Shown: positions 18,956 through 26,691 of the stretch, one piece after another | Numbering within the stretch: position 1 is the stretch's first letter | Layout: each line of letters opens with the position of its first letter | Assembly: GCF_038562415.1 (NCBI RefSeq) | Contig: NZ_JBCFBA010000022.1 | Coordinates: 32,093-96,092 of the forward strand | Source of the DNA: Solidesulfovibrio sp. | GTDB taxonomy: Bacteria > Desulfobacterota > Desulfovibrionia > Desulfovibrionales > Desulfovibrionaceae | Direction of reading: 5' to 3' | Length of the DNA stretch: 64,000 nucleotides | Notes under the pieces: generated by a model | The model's database searches: none | Told to the model about the DNA's origin: nothing | Seen by the model: the letters and a program-made list of their open reading frames with translations, nothing else | Program-made: the position numbers and the translations under genes

Positions 18956-19927
18956 ATGTCCGCCATATCCCGTTTCATGGAAACCCATTTCCGTCACTTC
19001 AACGCCCGCGAGACCCTCGACGCCGCCAAGGCCTGGAACGACCTGCTGGGGCGCGGCGGCAAGATGTTTCTCACCATGGCCGGGGCCATGAGCACCTGCG
19101 AACTCGGCATTTCCCTGGCCGAGATGATCCGTAAGGACAAGGTCCACGCCATAAGCTGCACCGCCGCCAACCTTGAGGAGGACCTGTTCAACCTCTTCAA
19201 TCACAACGAATACAAGATGGTGCCCGAATACCGCGACCTCTCGCCCGAGGCCGAGAAGGAGCTCTACGACGCGGGGTTCAACCGGGTGACCGACACCTGC
19301 ATCCCCGAGGGCGTCCTGCGCCAGGTGCAGCGCCGCATCTCCAAGCTCTGGGCCGCCGCCGCCCAGGCCGGCACGCCCAAATTCCCCTACGAGTTCATGT
19401 ACGAGCTGCTGGACCAGCCCGATATTTCCCAGTTTTTCCAGGTGCCGCGCGAGCATTCCTGGGTCCTGGCCGCCAAGGAGAAGGGGCTGCCCATCTTCTC
19501 GCCCGGTTTCGAGGACAGCACGCTGGGCAACATCTTTTGCGCCGAGGTCATGATGGGCCACGTCAAGGACCACGGCGCCCTGCGCCACGGCACCGAGCAG
19601 ATGGCGCTTCTGGCCAACTGGTACCAGGAACAGGCCAGGGCCAAGGCGCCGGTGGGCTTTTTCCAGATCGGCGGCGGCATCGCCGCGGATTTTCCCATCT
19701 GTGTCGTGCCCATGCTGATCCAGGACCTGGAGCTCGAGGACACGCCGTTTTGGGCCTACTTCGCCCAGATCGGCGACTCCACCACTTCCTATGGCTCCTA
19801 TTCCGGCGCGGTGCCCAACGAGAAGATCACCTGGGGCAAGCTCGACATCGACACGCCGCGCTTCATGATCAACTCCGACGCCTCCATCGTGGCGCCGTTG
19901 GTATTCGCCTACGTGCTGGGCTGGTAG
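18956..19927 (+). CDS. Deoxyhypusine synthase-family protein
   Basis: 323 residues. It matches the deoxyhypusine synthase fold along its length: MFLTMAGAMSTCELGISLAEMI near the start, SCTAANLEEDLFN, and the C-terminal active site EKITWGKL. There K295 aligns with the lysine that forms the enzyme-imine intermediate in human DHS. The motif MINSDASIVAPLVF follows. ATG 18956 is preferred over 18953 because AAGGAG at 18945-18950 is then 5 bases away. Bacteria lack eIF5A, so the product is not hypusine. Bacterial homologues are thought to act on polyamines (for example homospermidine formation) or other lysine/amine acceptors. No polyamine gene is adjacent. Confidence 0.85.
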   Translation: MSAISRFMETHFRHFNARETLDAAKAWNDLLGRGGKMFLTMAGAMSTCELGISLAEMIRKDKVHAISCTAANLEEDLFNLFNHNEYKMVPEYRDLSPEAEKELYDAGFNRVTDTCIPEGVLRQVQRRISKLWAAAAQAGTPKFPYEFMYELLDQPDISQFFQVPREHSWVLAAKEKGLPIFSPGFEDSTLGNIFCAEVMMGHVKDHGALRHGTEQMALLANWYQEQARAKAPVGFFQIGGGIAADFPICVVPMLIQDLELEDTPFWAYFAQIGDSTTSYGSYSGAVPNEKITWGKLDIDTPRFMINSDASIVAPLVFAYVLGW

Positions 19928-20056
19928 GGGGTTCGGGGAAAAAGGCTTGGCAGGAAGCCGTGTTGGGCGTAGCGTGAAATTACGCACAAAGGCTTTCGGC
20001 CCGCTTGGGCGGGTTTTATGACGACAGTCCGGAAACCGCCAACCCTGGAGGATGCC

Positions 20057-20299
20057 ATGAGCAACTTCACCGAAGCCGACCTCCCCGTGACCATCAACCA
20101 CGAGGAAATGGTGACCTTGGAAGACGGGACCACCATCCGCTTCGAGACCAACGCCGAAGCCAAGGACCTGTACGTGGGCGATGCCTTCACCCCGACCATC
20201 CAGCTGTTTCCGGGCAACGACTTTTTTGTCGATTCCGGGGGCAAGCGTTTCAAGGTCATCGCCGAATTCGACGACAAGGTCACGGTATCCCAGGAATAG
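20057..20299 (+). CDS. Small conserved-looking protein of unknown function
   Basis: 80 residues, acidic (many Glu/Asp), no signal or membrane segment. It looks like a small beta-rich domain (DLPVTINHEEMVTLEDGTTIRF ... IQLFPGNDFFVDSGGKRFKVIAEFDD). SD GGAGG lies 6 bases before ATG 20057. A strong terminator follows directly, so it ends a transcription unit. I do not recognise the family. Confidence 0.7.
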   Translation: MSNFTEADLPVTINHEEMVTLEDGTTIRFETNAEAKDLYVGDAFTPTIQLFPGNDFFVDSGGKRFKVIAEFDDKVTVSQE

Positions 20300-20310
20300 T
20301 TGTCCCCGAC

Positions 20311-20353
20311 AAAAAAGAAGGCCGCAAGCGACGCCTGCGGCCTTCTTTTTTTT
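20311..20353. terminator. Bidirectional rho-independent terminator
   Basis: A 16-bp perfect stem, AAAAAAGAAGGCCGCA paired with TGCGGCCTTCTTTTTT, and a 9-base loop. T-runs follow on both strands. It separates the plus-strand unit ending at 20299 from the first minus-strand CULT gene ending at 20392. Confidence 0.92.
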
Positions 20354-20391
20354 GTCCGGGCCATGGCGCATCCCGCGCTTCCCGGGCGGGG

Positions 20392-20853
20392 CTAAGCCGT
20401 GTCGGCCTCGCCGGCCTCGTCGTCGGCCAGGGCCAGATGGTCCAGGATCAGGCCGTAAAAACCGATGCCGTCGGCGGATTGATGGTGCCAGCCCAGGTGG
20501 TTGCCGCAGATGGCGCATATGCCCATCTGCCACTGGCCGTCCGACGGCGTGGAAAAATCCAGGGCGAAATGCCCGAGTGGCGTACAGCCCGGGGCCAGGG
20601 AAAAAAGCCCGACCTCCTGGGCGAGGCCATGCGGCCCCGGCATCCGGTGGCGGTGGGAACCGGCCACGGCGATGCGATGGCTGGCGCGGGTCACGTCGGC
20701 ACCGCACTGGGCGCAGACGAACCGGTCGCCCTTGGCCAATTCCGTGTTGGTCAGGACCGGCTTTTCCGGCAATACCGGCGTTTCCTCGTCCGCTTCGTCC
20801 CAGGACAGGACGATGGGCGGGGTGGTGGCGAACAGTGTCAGATGTTTGTCCAT
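20392..20853 (-). CDS. CULT-domain (cereblon-like) protein, copy 1
   Basis: 153 residues. Residues about 45-143 match the CULT domain, the thalidomide-binding fold of cereblon also known as the free-standing bacterial protein MsCI4. Zinc ligands are C47-x2-C50 and C113-x2-C116. The CGNHLGW motif gives W122, and W108 is the second cage residue. The first cage Trp of cereblon is replaced by F100, and the position after the third Trp is H124 rather than Phe/Tyr. An N-terminal stretch of about 44 residues precedes the domain. ATG 20853 has a strong SD (GGGAGG). No signal peptide, so cytoplasmic. The ligand and role are unknown. Confidence 0.85.
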   Translation of the reverse strand: MDKHLTLFATTPPIVLSWDEADEETPVLPEKPVLTNTELAKGDRFVCAQCGADVTRASHRIAVAGSHRHRMPGPHGLAQEVGLFSLAPGCTPLGHFALDFSTPSDGQWQMGICAICGNHLGWHHQSADGIGFYGLILDHLALADDEAGEADTA

Positions 20854-20949
20854 GGGGCCCTCCCTCGGGCCGCGTGGGCCGCGGGACCGGCGTTTTTTAC
20901 CTGGTTCGTCGCGGTCGGCCGTCTTTTTCGGACTCTTTTGGTCTGGGTA

Positions 20950-20977
20950 CAGATAGCCATGATCCCCTTGTTGACAA
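20950..20977 (-). promoter_or_regulatory. Possible promoter of CULT copy 1
   Basis: Reading the minus strand: TTGTCA (20977-20972), a 16-base spacer, TATCTG (20955-20950), about 97 bases before the start codon. The -35 lies in a small inverted repeat CTTGT-ca-ACAAG. This would give copy 1 its own transcript. Confidence 0.4.
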
Positions 20978-21083
20978 GTGCCATGCAGCATTCGTGCCGT
21001 GGGAGTGGCATTCCGGCCAAGGGAAGGGCGGGCGCGAATCGTCCGCTTGGCCGCCGGAGGGGCGCTCCGATCCTTGTCCCAGG

Positions 21084-21494
21084 CTAGGGCAGGGCCTTGA
21101 GGCGGTCGAGGACCAGCGCGAAAAAACCGAGATCCCGGGACGACTGGTAGCGCCAGCCCAGGTGCGCGCCGCAGGTGGCGCAAAAGGCGGTCTGCCACAC
21201 GCCGTCGTCCTCGCCGGTGTAGTCGAGGCGGAACTGCCCGACGGTCCGGCAGCCCGGAGCCAGGGAGTAGCAGCCCACGTCCTCGGCCACGCCGCCGGCG
21301 GAGGGGAAGGTGTGCTTGTGGCGGCCAGCCACGGCGATGCGCATGGCGGCCTGGGTCACTTCCACCGCGCAGGCGGCGCAGGCGATGCGGTCGGCCTGGG
21401 CCAGCGCGGGATTGTCGAAGACCGGGGTGGTCTTGTGTTCAAGGGTCAGGTCATCTGCCGTTTGAGCGGAAAAAAGGGCGCTAAAGGCGTACAC
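21084..21494 (-). CDS. CULT-domain (cereblon-like) protein, copy 2
   Basis: 136 residues if begun at the GTG at 21494, which has a perfect SD (AAGGAG) 6 bases away and gives an N-terminus of similar length to copy 1. An upstream ATG at 21581 would add 29 residues and read through the SD. The CULT domain has zinc ligands C39/C42 and C105/C108, cage residues W100 and W114 (CGAHLGWRY), and Y92 where cereblon has its first cage Trp. The motif RIAVAGRHKHTF parallels RIAVAGSHRHRM of copy 1. Copies 1 and 2 are closer to each other than to copy 3, with a 2-residue longer loop before the second Trp. Confidence 0.85.
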   Translation of the reverse strand: MYAFSALFSAQTADDLTLEHKTTPVFDNPALAQADRIACAACAVEVTQAAMRIAVAGRHKHTFPSAGGVAEDVGCYSLAPGCRTVGQFRLDYTGEDDGVWQTAFCATCGAHLGWRYQSSRDLGFFALVLDRLKALP

Positions 21495-21506
21495 ACGAAG
21501 CTCCTT

Positions 21507-21530
21507 GGACCGATACGGAAAATCCGGTCC
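21507..21530 (-). promoter_or_regulatory. Hairpin directly before the SD of CULT copy 2
   Basis: GGACCG(g)AT and ATCGGTCC pair around TTTCCGT, ending directly before the AAGGAG of copy 2 on the minus strand. A stem this close to the SD could modulate translation or be the end of a leader. This is inference from position. Confidence 0.35.
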
Positions 21531-21628
21531 GTTGCAGTTTGCATTGCCCCAAAAAGAGGCTAACGAAAGCGGTTCCGTCAAGTTAAAAAAAGCGTATGAC
21601 CCGGCCCGGGCCCGGTGAGGCCGGGAAC

Positions 21629-21663
21629 GCCGGCGGCCGCGCTTGCGTGTCGCGGCCGCCGGC
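21629..21663 (-). terminator. Strong hairpin between CULT copies 3 and 2
   Basis: A perfect 13-bp GC stem (GCCGGCGGCCGCG / CGCGGCCGCCGGC) with a 9-base loop, 3 bases after the stop of copy 3. No T-run follows directly; a CTTTTTTT run occurs about 40 bases further on. It probably ends or shields the copy 3 message. Confidence 0.5.
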
Positions 21664-21666
21664 TGG

Positions 21667-22017
21667 TCAATGATCCGAGGCTGTTGGCGGAGTCGCGCCG
21701 GAGACGAGTCGATCCAGGATCAGGCCGAAAAAAAATCCGCCGGCCGTCCGGTCGTACCGCCAGCCCAGGTGCTCCCCGCAGGCCGCGCACACCGCCACCC
21801 GCCAGGCCGTGCCGGCAAACCAGGAAAATGCCGGACTGGCCGCGCCCGTGGCCGCAACCCCCGGCGCGGCGGCGAAACAGCCGATCTCGAAGACCCGGCC
21901 ATACGGATTGGCGAAGACGTGGTGATGCGAGCCGGCCACCGCGATGCGCTGGCGCTCCTCGGTGATGGCGGCCCGGCAGGCGGCGCAGAGCAGGGGTGGC
22001 GGGAGGTGTCGCGCCAC
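21667..22017 (-). CDS. CULT-domain (cereblon-like) protein, copy 3, complete Trp cage
   Basis: 116 residues from GTG 22017. It is nearly all CULT domain: zinc ligands C11/C14 and C77/C80, then HHHVFANPYGRVFEIGCF, the SWFAGTAW segment and CGEHLGWRY. All three cage tryptophans are present (W66, W72, W86) plus Y88, the set that binds thalidomide and uridine in MsCI4. The frame stays open upstream to 22221, but that extension is Pro/Gly/Arg-rich, overlaps the next plus-strand gene and runs through its promoter. I therefore prefer the short start although its SD is weak. This copy is closest to cereblon and MsCI4. Confidence 0.85.
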   Translation of the reverse strand: MARHLPPPLLCAACRAAITEERQRIAVAGSHHHVFANPYGRVFEIGCFAAAPGVAATGAASPAFSWFAGTAWRVAVCAACGEHLGWRYDRTAGGFFFGLILDRLVSGATPPTASDH

Positions 22018-22105
22018 GGCGCGCCTGTCCGGGCCGGGGGCTCGTCCCGGTCCGGTCGGCCCGTCCGAGGCCTCTCGCGCCCGTCGCCCCGGGCCGCCGG
22101 CCGGA

Positions 22106-22133
22106 TTTACATCCGCGTCCCGGTGGTTATAGA
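22106..22133 (+). promoter_or_regulatory. Good sigma70-type promoter of the kinase-like operon
   Basis: TTTACA at 22106-22111, a 16-base spacer, TATAGA at 22128-22133, about 48 bases before the ATG at 22181. It faces away from the CULT cluster and argues against the long start of CULT copy 3. Confidence 0.6.
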
Positions 22134-22180
22134 GTGACCGACACGCCGCGAGCCGGCCGGCGGACGCCCCCTCGGCCCAA

Positions 22181-23221
22181 ATGATGCGGTTTCGCAAGCG
22201 GTTTTTCATGCGCCAATACATCGGTCACTTGAGTGTCAACGATCCCCTGCACGCCTGGCTTCGCGACGCCGTCCTGCCTCAGCTGGTCCAGCCGGCGCGC
22301 GACCCGCGCTTTCGGGTCTTCCGGATTTCCGCCGCAACCGACGTCTACCTCTACGAGGACAAATGGAGCGGCGCCCGGCTGGCGGGCAAGTTCTACGCCC
22401 GGTCCCGGGGCCTCAACGGCAGCAACGCGCCCCAGTCCGCCCGCCACGAATACGACGCCCTGGCCTATCTGCGCGGCCTGGGCTTCGACTCCCCGCCGGA
22501 CTACGTCGCCCGGCCGCTGGGCGTCAAGGAGGACCTCGGCGACCTGCTCGTCACGGAACTCGTGGACGGCGAGCCGCTCGACGCGCTCATCGACGGCGCC
22601 CTGCGCGACGGGCGTGTCGAGCGGCTCTACCGCAAGCTCGGCGGCCTGGCCCGTTTCCTGGCCCGGCTGCACAACCGCCTGGCCGGGCCGGACCGCGTGG
22701 ACTTCGCCCCCACCCAGGCCTATTTCGACCGCGTGGTCGGCTACCTGGCCGCCACCGGCGCCGTGTCCCCAAGGCGCGCCGAGCGGCTCTACGGCCTTGG
22801 CCACGCCTACGCCGGCCACCCGGCCTACTGGCAGGACGCGCGCGTGCTGGTCCACGGCGACGCCACGCCCTCGAATTTCCTCTTCGGCCGGGCCCAGGAC
22901 GTCTTCGTCATCGACCTCGAGCGCATCCACCGCGACGACCGGGTCTACGACGTGGGCCGGCTGTGCGGCGAGCTCAAGCACTGTTTCCTGCGCTCCACCG
23001 GCGACCCGGACCGGGCCGAGCCGTTCATCGGCCATTTCCTGTGGGAATACGCCGGGCATTTCCCGGACCGGGAGCCGACCTTCGCCGCCATCACGGCCCG
23101 GCTGCCCTTTTACCTGGGCCTGACGCTGCTGCGCATCGCCCGAAACGGCTGGCTCGACGAGGCCTATAGGCGGCTGCTCGTCCACGAGGCCAGGAAAATT
23201 CTCGGGGGAGGCCTGGCATGA
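22181..23221 (+). CDS. Aminoglycoside phosphotransferase-fold kinase of unknown substrate
   Basis: 346 residues. The kinase-like fold shows an N-lobe containing LAGKFYAR, the catalytic loop VHGDATPSNFLF (His-Gly-Asp with Asn five residues on) and the metal-binding segment FVIDLERIHRDDRVYDVGRL. It belongs to the APH/choline-kinase type of small-molecule or sugar kinases. No resistance role is suggested. It overlaps the HAD gene by 4 bases (ATGA), so kinase and phosphatase-like proteins are made together. Starts at 22184 or 22208 are possible; none has a clear SD. Confidence 0.85.
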   Translation: MMRFRKRFFMRQYIGHLSVNDPLHAWLRDAVLPQLVQPARDPRFRVFRISAATDVYLYEDKWSGARLAGKFYARSRGLNGSNAPQSARHEYDALAYLRGLGFDSPPDYVARPLGVKEDLGDLLVTELVDGEPLDALIDGALRDGRVERLYRKLGGLARFLARLHNRLAGPDRVDFAPTQAYFDRVVGYLAATGAVSPRRAERLYGLGHAYAGHPAYWQDARVLVHGDATPSNFLFGRAQDVFVIDLERIHRDDRVYDVGRLCGELKHCFLRSTGDPDRAEPFIGHFLWEYAGHFPDREPTFAAITARLPFYLGLTLLRIARNGWLDEAYRRLLVHEARKILGGGLA

Positions 23222-23964
23222 AGGTTCGGGGCATCATTTTCGACCTCAACGGCACGCTCATCGACATCAACACCGACGAGGGCAACGAGCAGATCTACCG
23301 CTCCATCAGCCACCTGCTCAAGTACTACGGCATCCGCACCAGCCGAGGCGACGTGCGCGAGGGCTACTACCAGATCATGAAGGACCAGCGCCGGCGCGGC
23401 GGCGAGGAGTTCCCGGAGTTCGACGCCGTGGCCGTGTGGCGCGAATTCGTCCTCTCCCGCGCCGCCCGTTCCGGGGCGGTCATCCCCAAAAACAAGCTGG
23501 CCGTGCTGCCGCATTTCCTGGCCGAGCTCTACCGCGGCATCTCGCTCAATCGCCTGGAGCTCTATCCCGACGTGCGCGAGGTCCTCGACGAGCTGCGGCC
23601 CAACTACCGCCTGGCCACGGTCAGCGACGCCCAGTCCGTCTGGGCCGTGCCCGAGATGCGCATGGTGGGCCTCGACGGCTATTTCTTCCCGGTGATCGTC
23701 TCCGGCGACTTCGGCTTTCGCAAGCCCGACCAGCGGCTGTTCGCCACGGCGCTTCGGCGCATGCACCTGCCGGCCGAGGAGGTGGTCTTCGTGGGCAACG
23801 ACATGTACCGCGACATCGCCGGCGCCCGCCAGGCCGGCCTGCGCACGGTCTTTTTCGCCACCGGCCAGGGCCAGCAGTCCATGGACGGCGTCGAAGCCCA
23901 TTACAACATCTACCGCTTCGCCGAGCTGCGCGCCGCCATTCGTTTTTTCGAGGAACAGGCCTAG
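23218..23964 (+). CDS. HAD-superfamily hydrolase-like protein with a D-x-N motif
   Basis: 248 residues with an alpha-helical cap. Motif I is FDLNGTL: D9 is present, but the usual general acid Asp two residues later is N11. Motif II (VSD), motif III Lys (GFRKPDQRLF) and motif IV (VGNDMYRDIAGARQAG) are intact. Loss of the second Asp usually weakens classic phosphatase action, so another hydrolase, mutase or regulatory activity is possible. SD GGGGAGG precedes the ATG. It overlaps the kinase-like gene and probably shares its pathway. Confidence 0.85.
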   Translation: MKVRGIIFDLNGTLIDINTDEGNEQIYRSISHLLKYYGIRTSRGDVREGYYQIMKDQRRRGGEEFPEFDAVAVWREFVLSRAARSGAVIPKNKLAVLPHFLAELYRGISLNRLELYPDVREVLDELRPNYRLATVSDAQSVWAVPEMRMVGLDGYFFPVIVSGDFGFRKPDQRLFATALRRMHLPAEEVVFVGNDMYRDIAGARQAGLRTVFFATGQGQQSMDGVEAHYNIYRFAELRAAIRFFEEQA

Positions 23965-24042
23965 GGGGACGGGGGAGGGGAAATGCCTCCGGCGGCCAGG
24001 AGGGGCCGGGGGCCCCTTCTGGACCACCCCGTCCTGGGGGGG

Positions 24043-24669
24043 ATGATGTACTGGGACGAAAGTTCAAGCGTTCCTTCAAGTTTGTTGTTGGATGCCAGGA
24101 TTGCCGCCTACTTGCGGCCAGGGGACCGGGTGCTCGACATCGGTTGCGGGGCGGGGCGGATCCTGGGGGAGCTGGCCGGCCAGGGCTTTCGCGTCGTGGG
24201 CGCGGACCGCAACACGGCCAGCCTGGTCCAGGCCCGGGCCAGGGGGCTGGCCGTCGTGCGGGCCGACGCGGCCGCCTTGCCCTTTGGGGAGGGCCGTTTC
24301 GACGCCGCCGTGCTCCACGCCGTGCTGACGACCCTGCCCACGCCGGAAAGCCGTCGCGCCGTGCTGGCCGAAGCCCGCCGGCTGGGCTGCCGGCTGCTGT
24401 GCCTGGCCGATTTCCTCCGGAACTGGGACCTGCCGTATTACAGGGCCCGCTACGAGGCCGGCCAGGCCGAAACCGGCGAACGGGGGAGCTTCGTCGTGCG
24501 CGAGGCCGGGGAAGTGCTCTACGTCGCCCACCACTTCAGCCTGGCGGAACTGACGGGCCTGCTGGGCCAGGCCGGCTACGCCGTGGCCTTTGCCGACACG
24601 CCCGTGGTGACCACCCGCTCGGGCAAGCGGGTGCGGGGCGTGGTCGCGGCCGCCCTGGCCGAACATTGA
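24043..24669 (+). CDS. SAM-dependent methyltransferase (class I)
   Basis: 208 residues. Motif I VLDIGCGAGRILGEL, then the acidic VVGADRN and the RADAAALPFGEGRFDAAVLHAVL segment are typical of class I SAM methyltransferases. The C-terminal part (VVTTRSGKRVRGVVA) resembles small-molecule methyltransferases. ATG 24043, with GGGGGG just before, is preferred; 24046 is equally possible. It follows the HAD gene by 78 bases on the same strand. The substrate is unknown. Confidence 0.85.
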   Translation: MMYWDESSSVPSSLLLDARIAAYLRPGDRVLDIGCGAGRILGELAGQGFRVVGADRNTASLVQARARGLAVVRADAAALPFGEGRFDAAVLHAVLTTLPTPESRRAVLAEARRLGCRLLCLADFLRNWDLPYYRARYEAGQAETGERGSFVVREAGEVLYVAHHFSLAELTGLLGQAGYAVAFADTPVVTTRSGKRVRGVVAAALAEH

Positions 24670-24731
24670 CTTTTGCCGGTTTGGACGGTTACACGATCCT
24701 TTTTTCGCCGCAGCCGAAAGGAGCCTTTCCC

Positions 24732-25991
<1,260 letters not shown>

Positions 25992-26007
25992 GCTCCGGTT
26001 CGAGGGT

Positions 26008-26691
26008 ATGTCCCATCCCGTGATCGGCATTTTCGGCGGCACGTTCAATCCCGTGCATGTGGGCCATGTGCGTGCCGCCATCGAAGTGGCCGAGGCGCTC
26101 GGGCTTGCCGCCGTGGAATTCGTGCCCGCCGCCCGGCCGCCCCACAAGGGCGGCGAGCCGTTGCTCGATTTCGCCCTGCGCCTGCGCCTGTGCCGGCTGG
26201 CCCTGGGCGACCTGCCCGGCTTTTCCGTCAATGCCATGGAAGCCGACCGGCCGGGCCCGTCCTACACCCGCGACACCCTGGAGACCCTCGGCCGGCAACG
26301 GCCGGACGAGGAGTTCTGTTTCATCCTGGGCATGGGCGATCTGCTCAGCCTGCCGACCTGGAAGGACGGGCTGAACCTTGGCCGGCTGGCCCACCTGGCC
26401 GTCCATGCCCGGGAAGGGCTCGGGCTGCCGCATTTTCGCGCCTTTGTCGCCGAGCGGGCCGCGGCCATGGGGGCCGTGCCCACGTCCGAGCCCGCGGTCT
26501 GGGGCCTGCCCGGCGGGCGACGCCTGACCTACGTGCCCGTCTCCCGGCTGGATGTCTCGTCCTCGGACATCCGGGAGCGTTGGCGGCGGGGCGGGCGCAT
26601 CCACGGCCTTGTCAGCGAGGCCGTGCGGCATGAACTCGACAACCACGCCGCGGCGCTCCGTGCCGGTTGGGGCCGGCCGGCGCCGGCGTGA
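26008..26691 (+). CDS. nadD: Nicotinate-nucleotide adenylyltransferase
   Basis: 227 residues. It transfers AMP to nicotinate mononucleotide in NAD synthesis. The nucleotidyltransferase motif GIFGGTFNPVHVGH and the C-terminal SSSDIRERWRRG are clear. It starts 16 bases after proA, an order (proA-nadD) common in bacteria. Its stop overlaps a GTG that may begin the next gene. Confidence 0.94.
   Translation: MSHPVIGIFGGTFNPVHVGHVRAAIEVAEALGLAAVEFVPAARPPHKGGEPLLDFALRLRLCRLALGDLPGFSVNAMEADRPGPSYTRDTLETLGRQRPDEEFCFILGMGDLLSLPTWKDGLNLGRLAHLAVHAREGLGLPHFRAFVAERAAAMGAVPTSEPAVWGLPGGRRLTYVPVSRLDVSSSDIRERWRRGGRIHGLVSEAVRHELDNHAAALRAGWGRPAPA

Noticed and set aside
18956..19927. Evidence for hypusine in this organism
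   Set aside because: No eIF5A is expected in bacteria; other functions of the family are more likely.
20854..21083. Possible small gene between CULT copies 1 and 2
   Set aside because: Open frames here have no SD, no recognisable sequence and overlap the probable promoter of copy 1.
21494..21581. ATG 21581 as the start of CULT copy 2
   Set aside because: The perfect SD and GTG at 21494 give an N-terminus like copy 1; the extension would translate the SD and leader hairpin. It remains a weaker alternative.
22181..23221. Aminoglycoside resistance gene
   Set aside because: Only the general kinase fold is shared. The context is metabolic and the sequence lacks signs of a resistance cassette.
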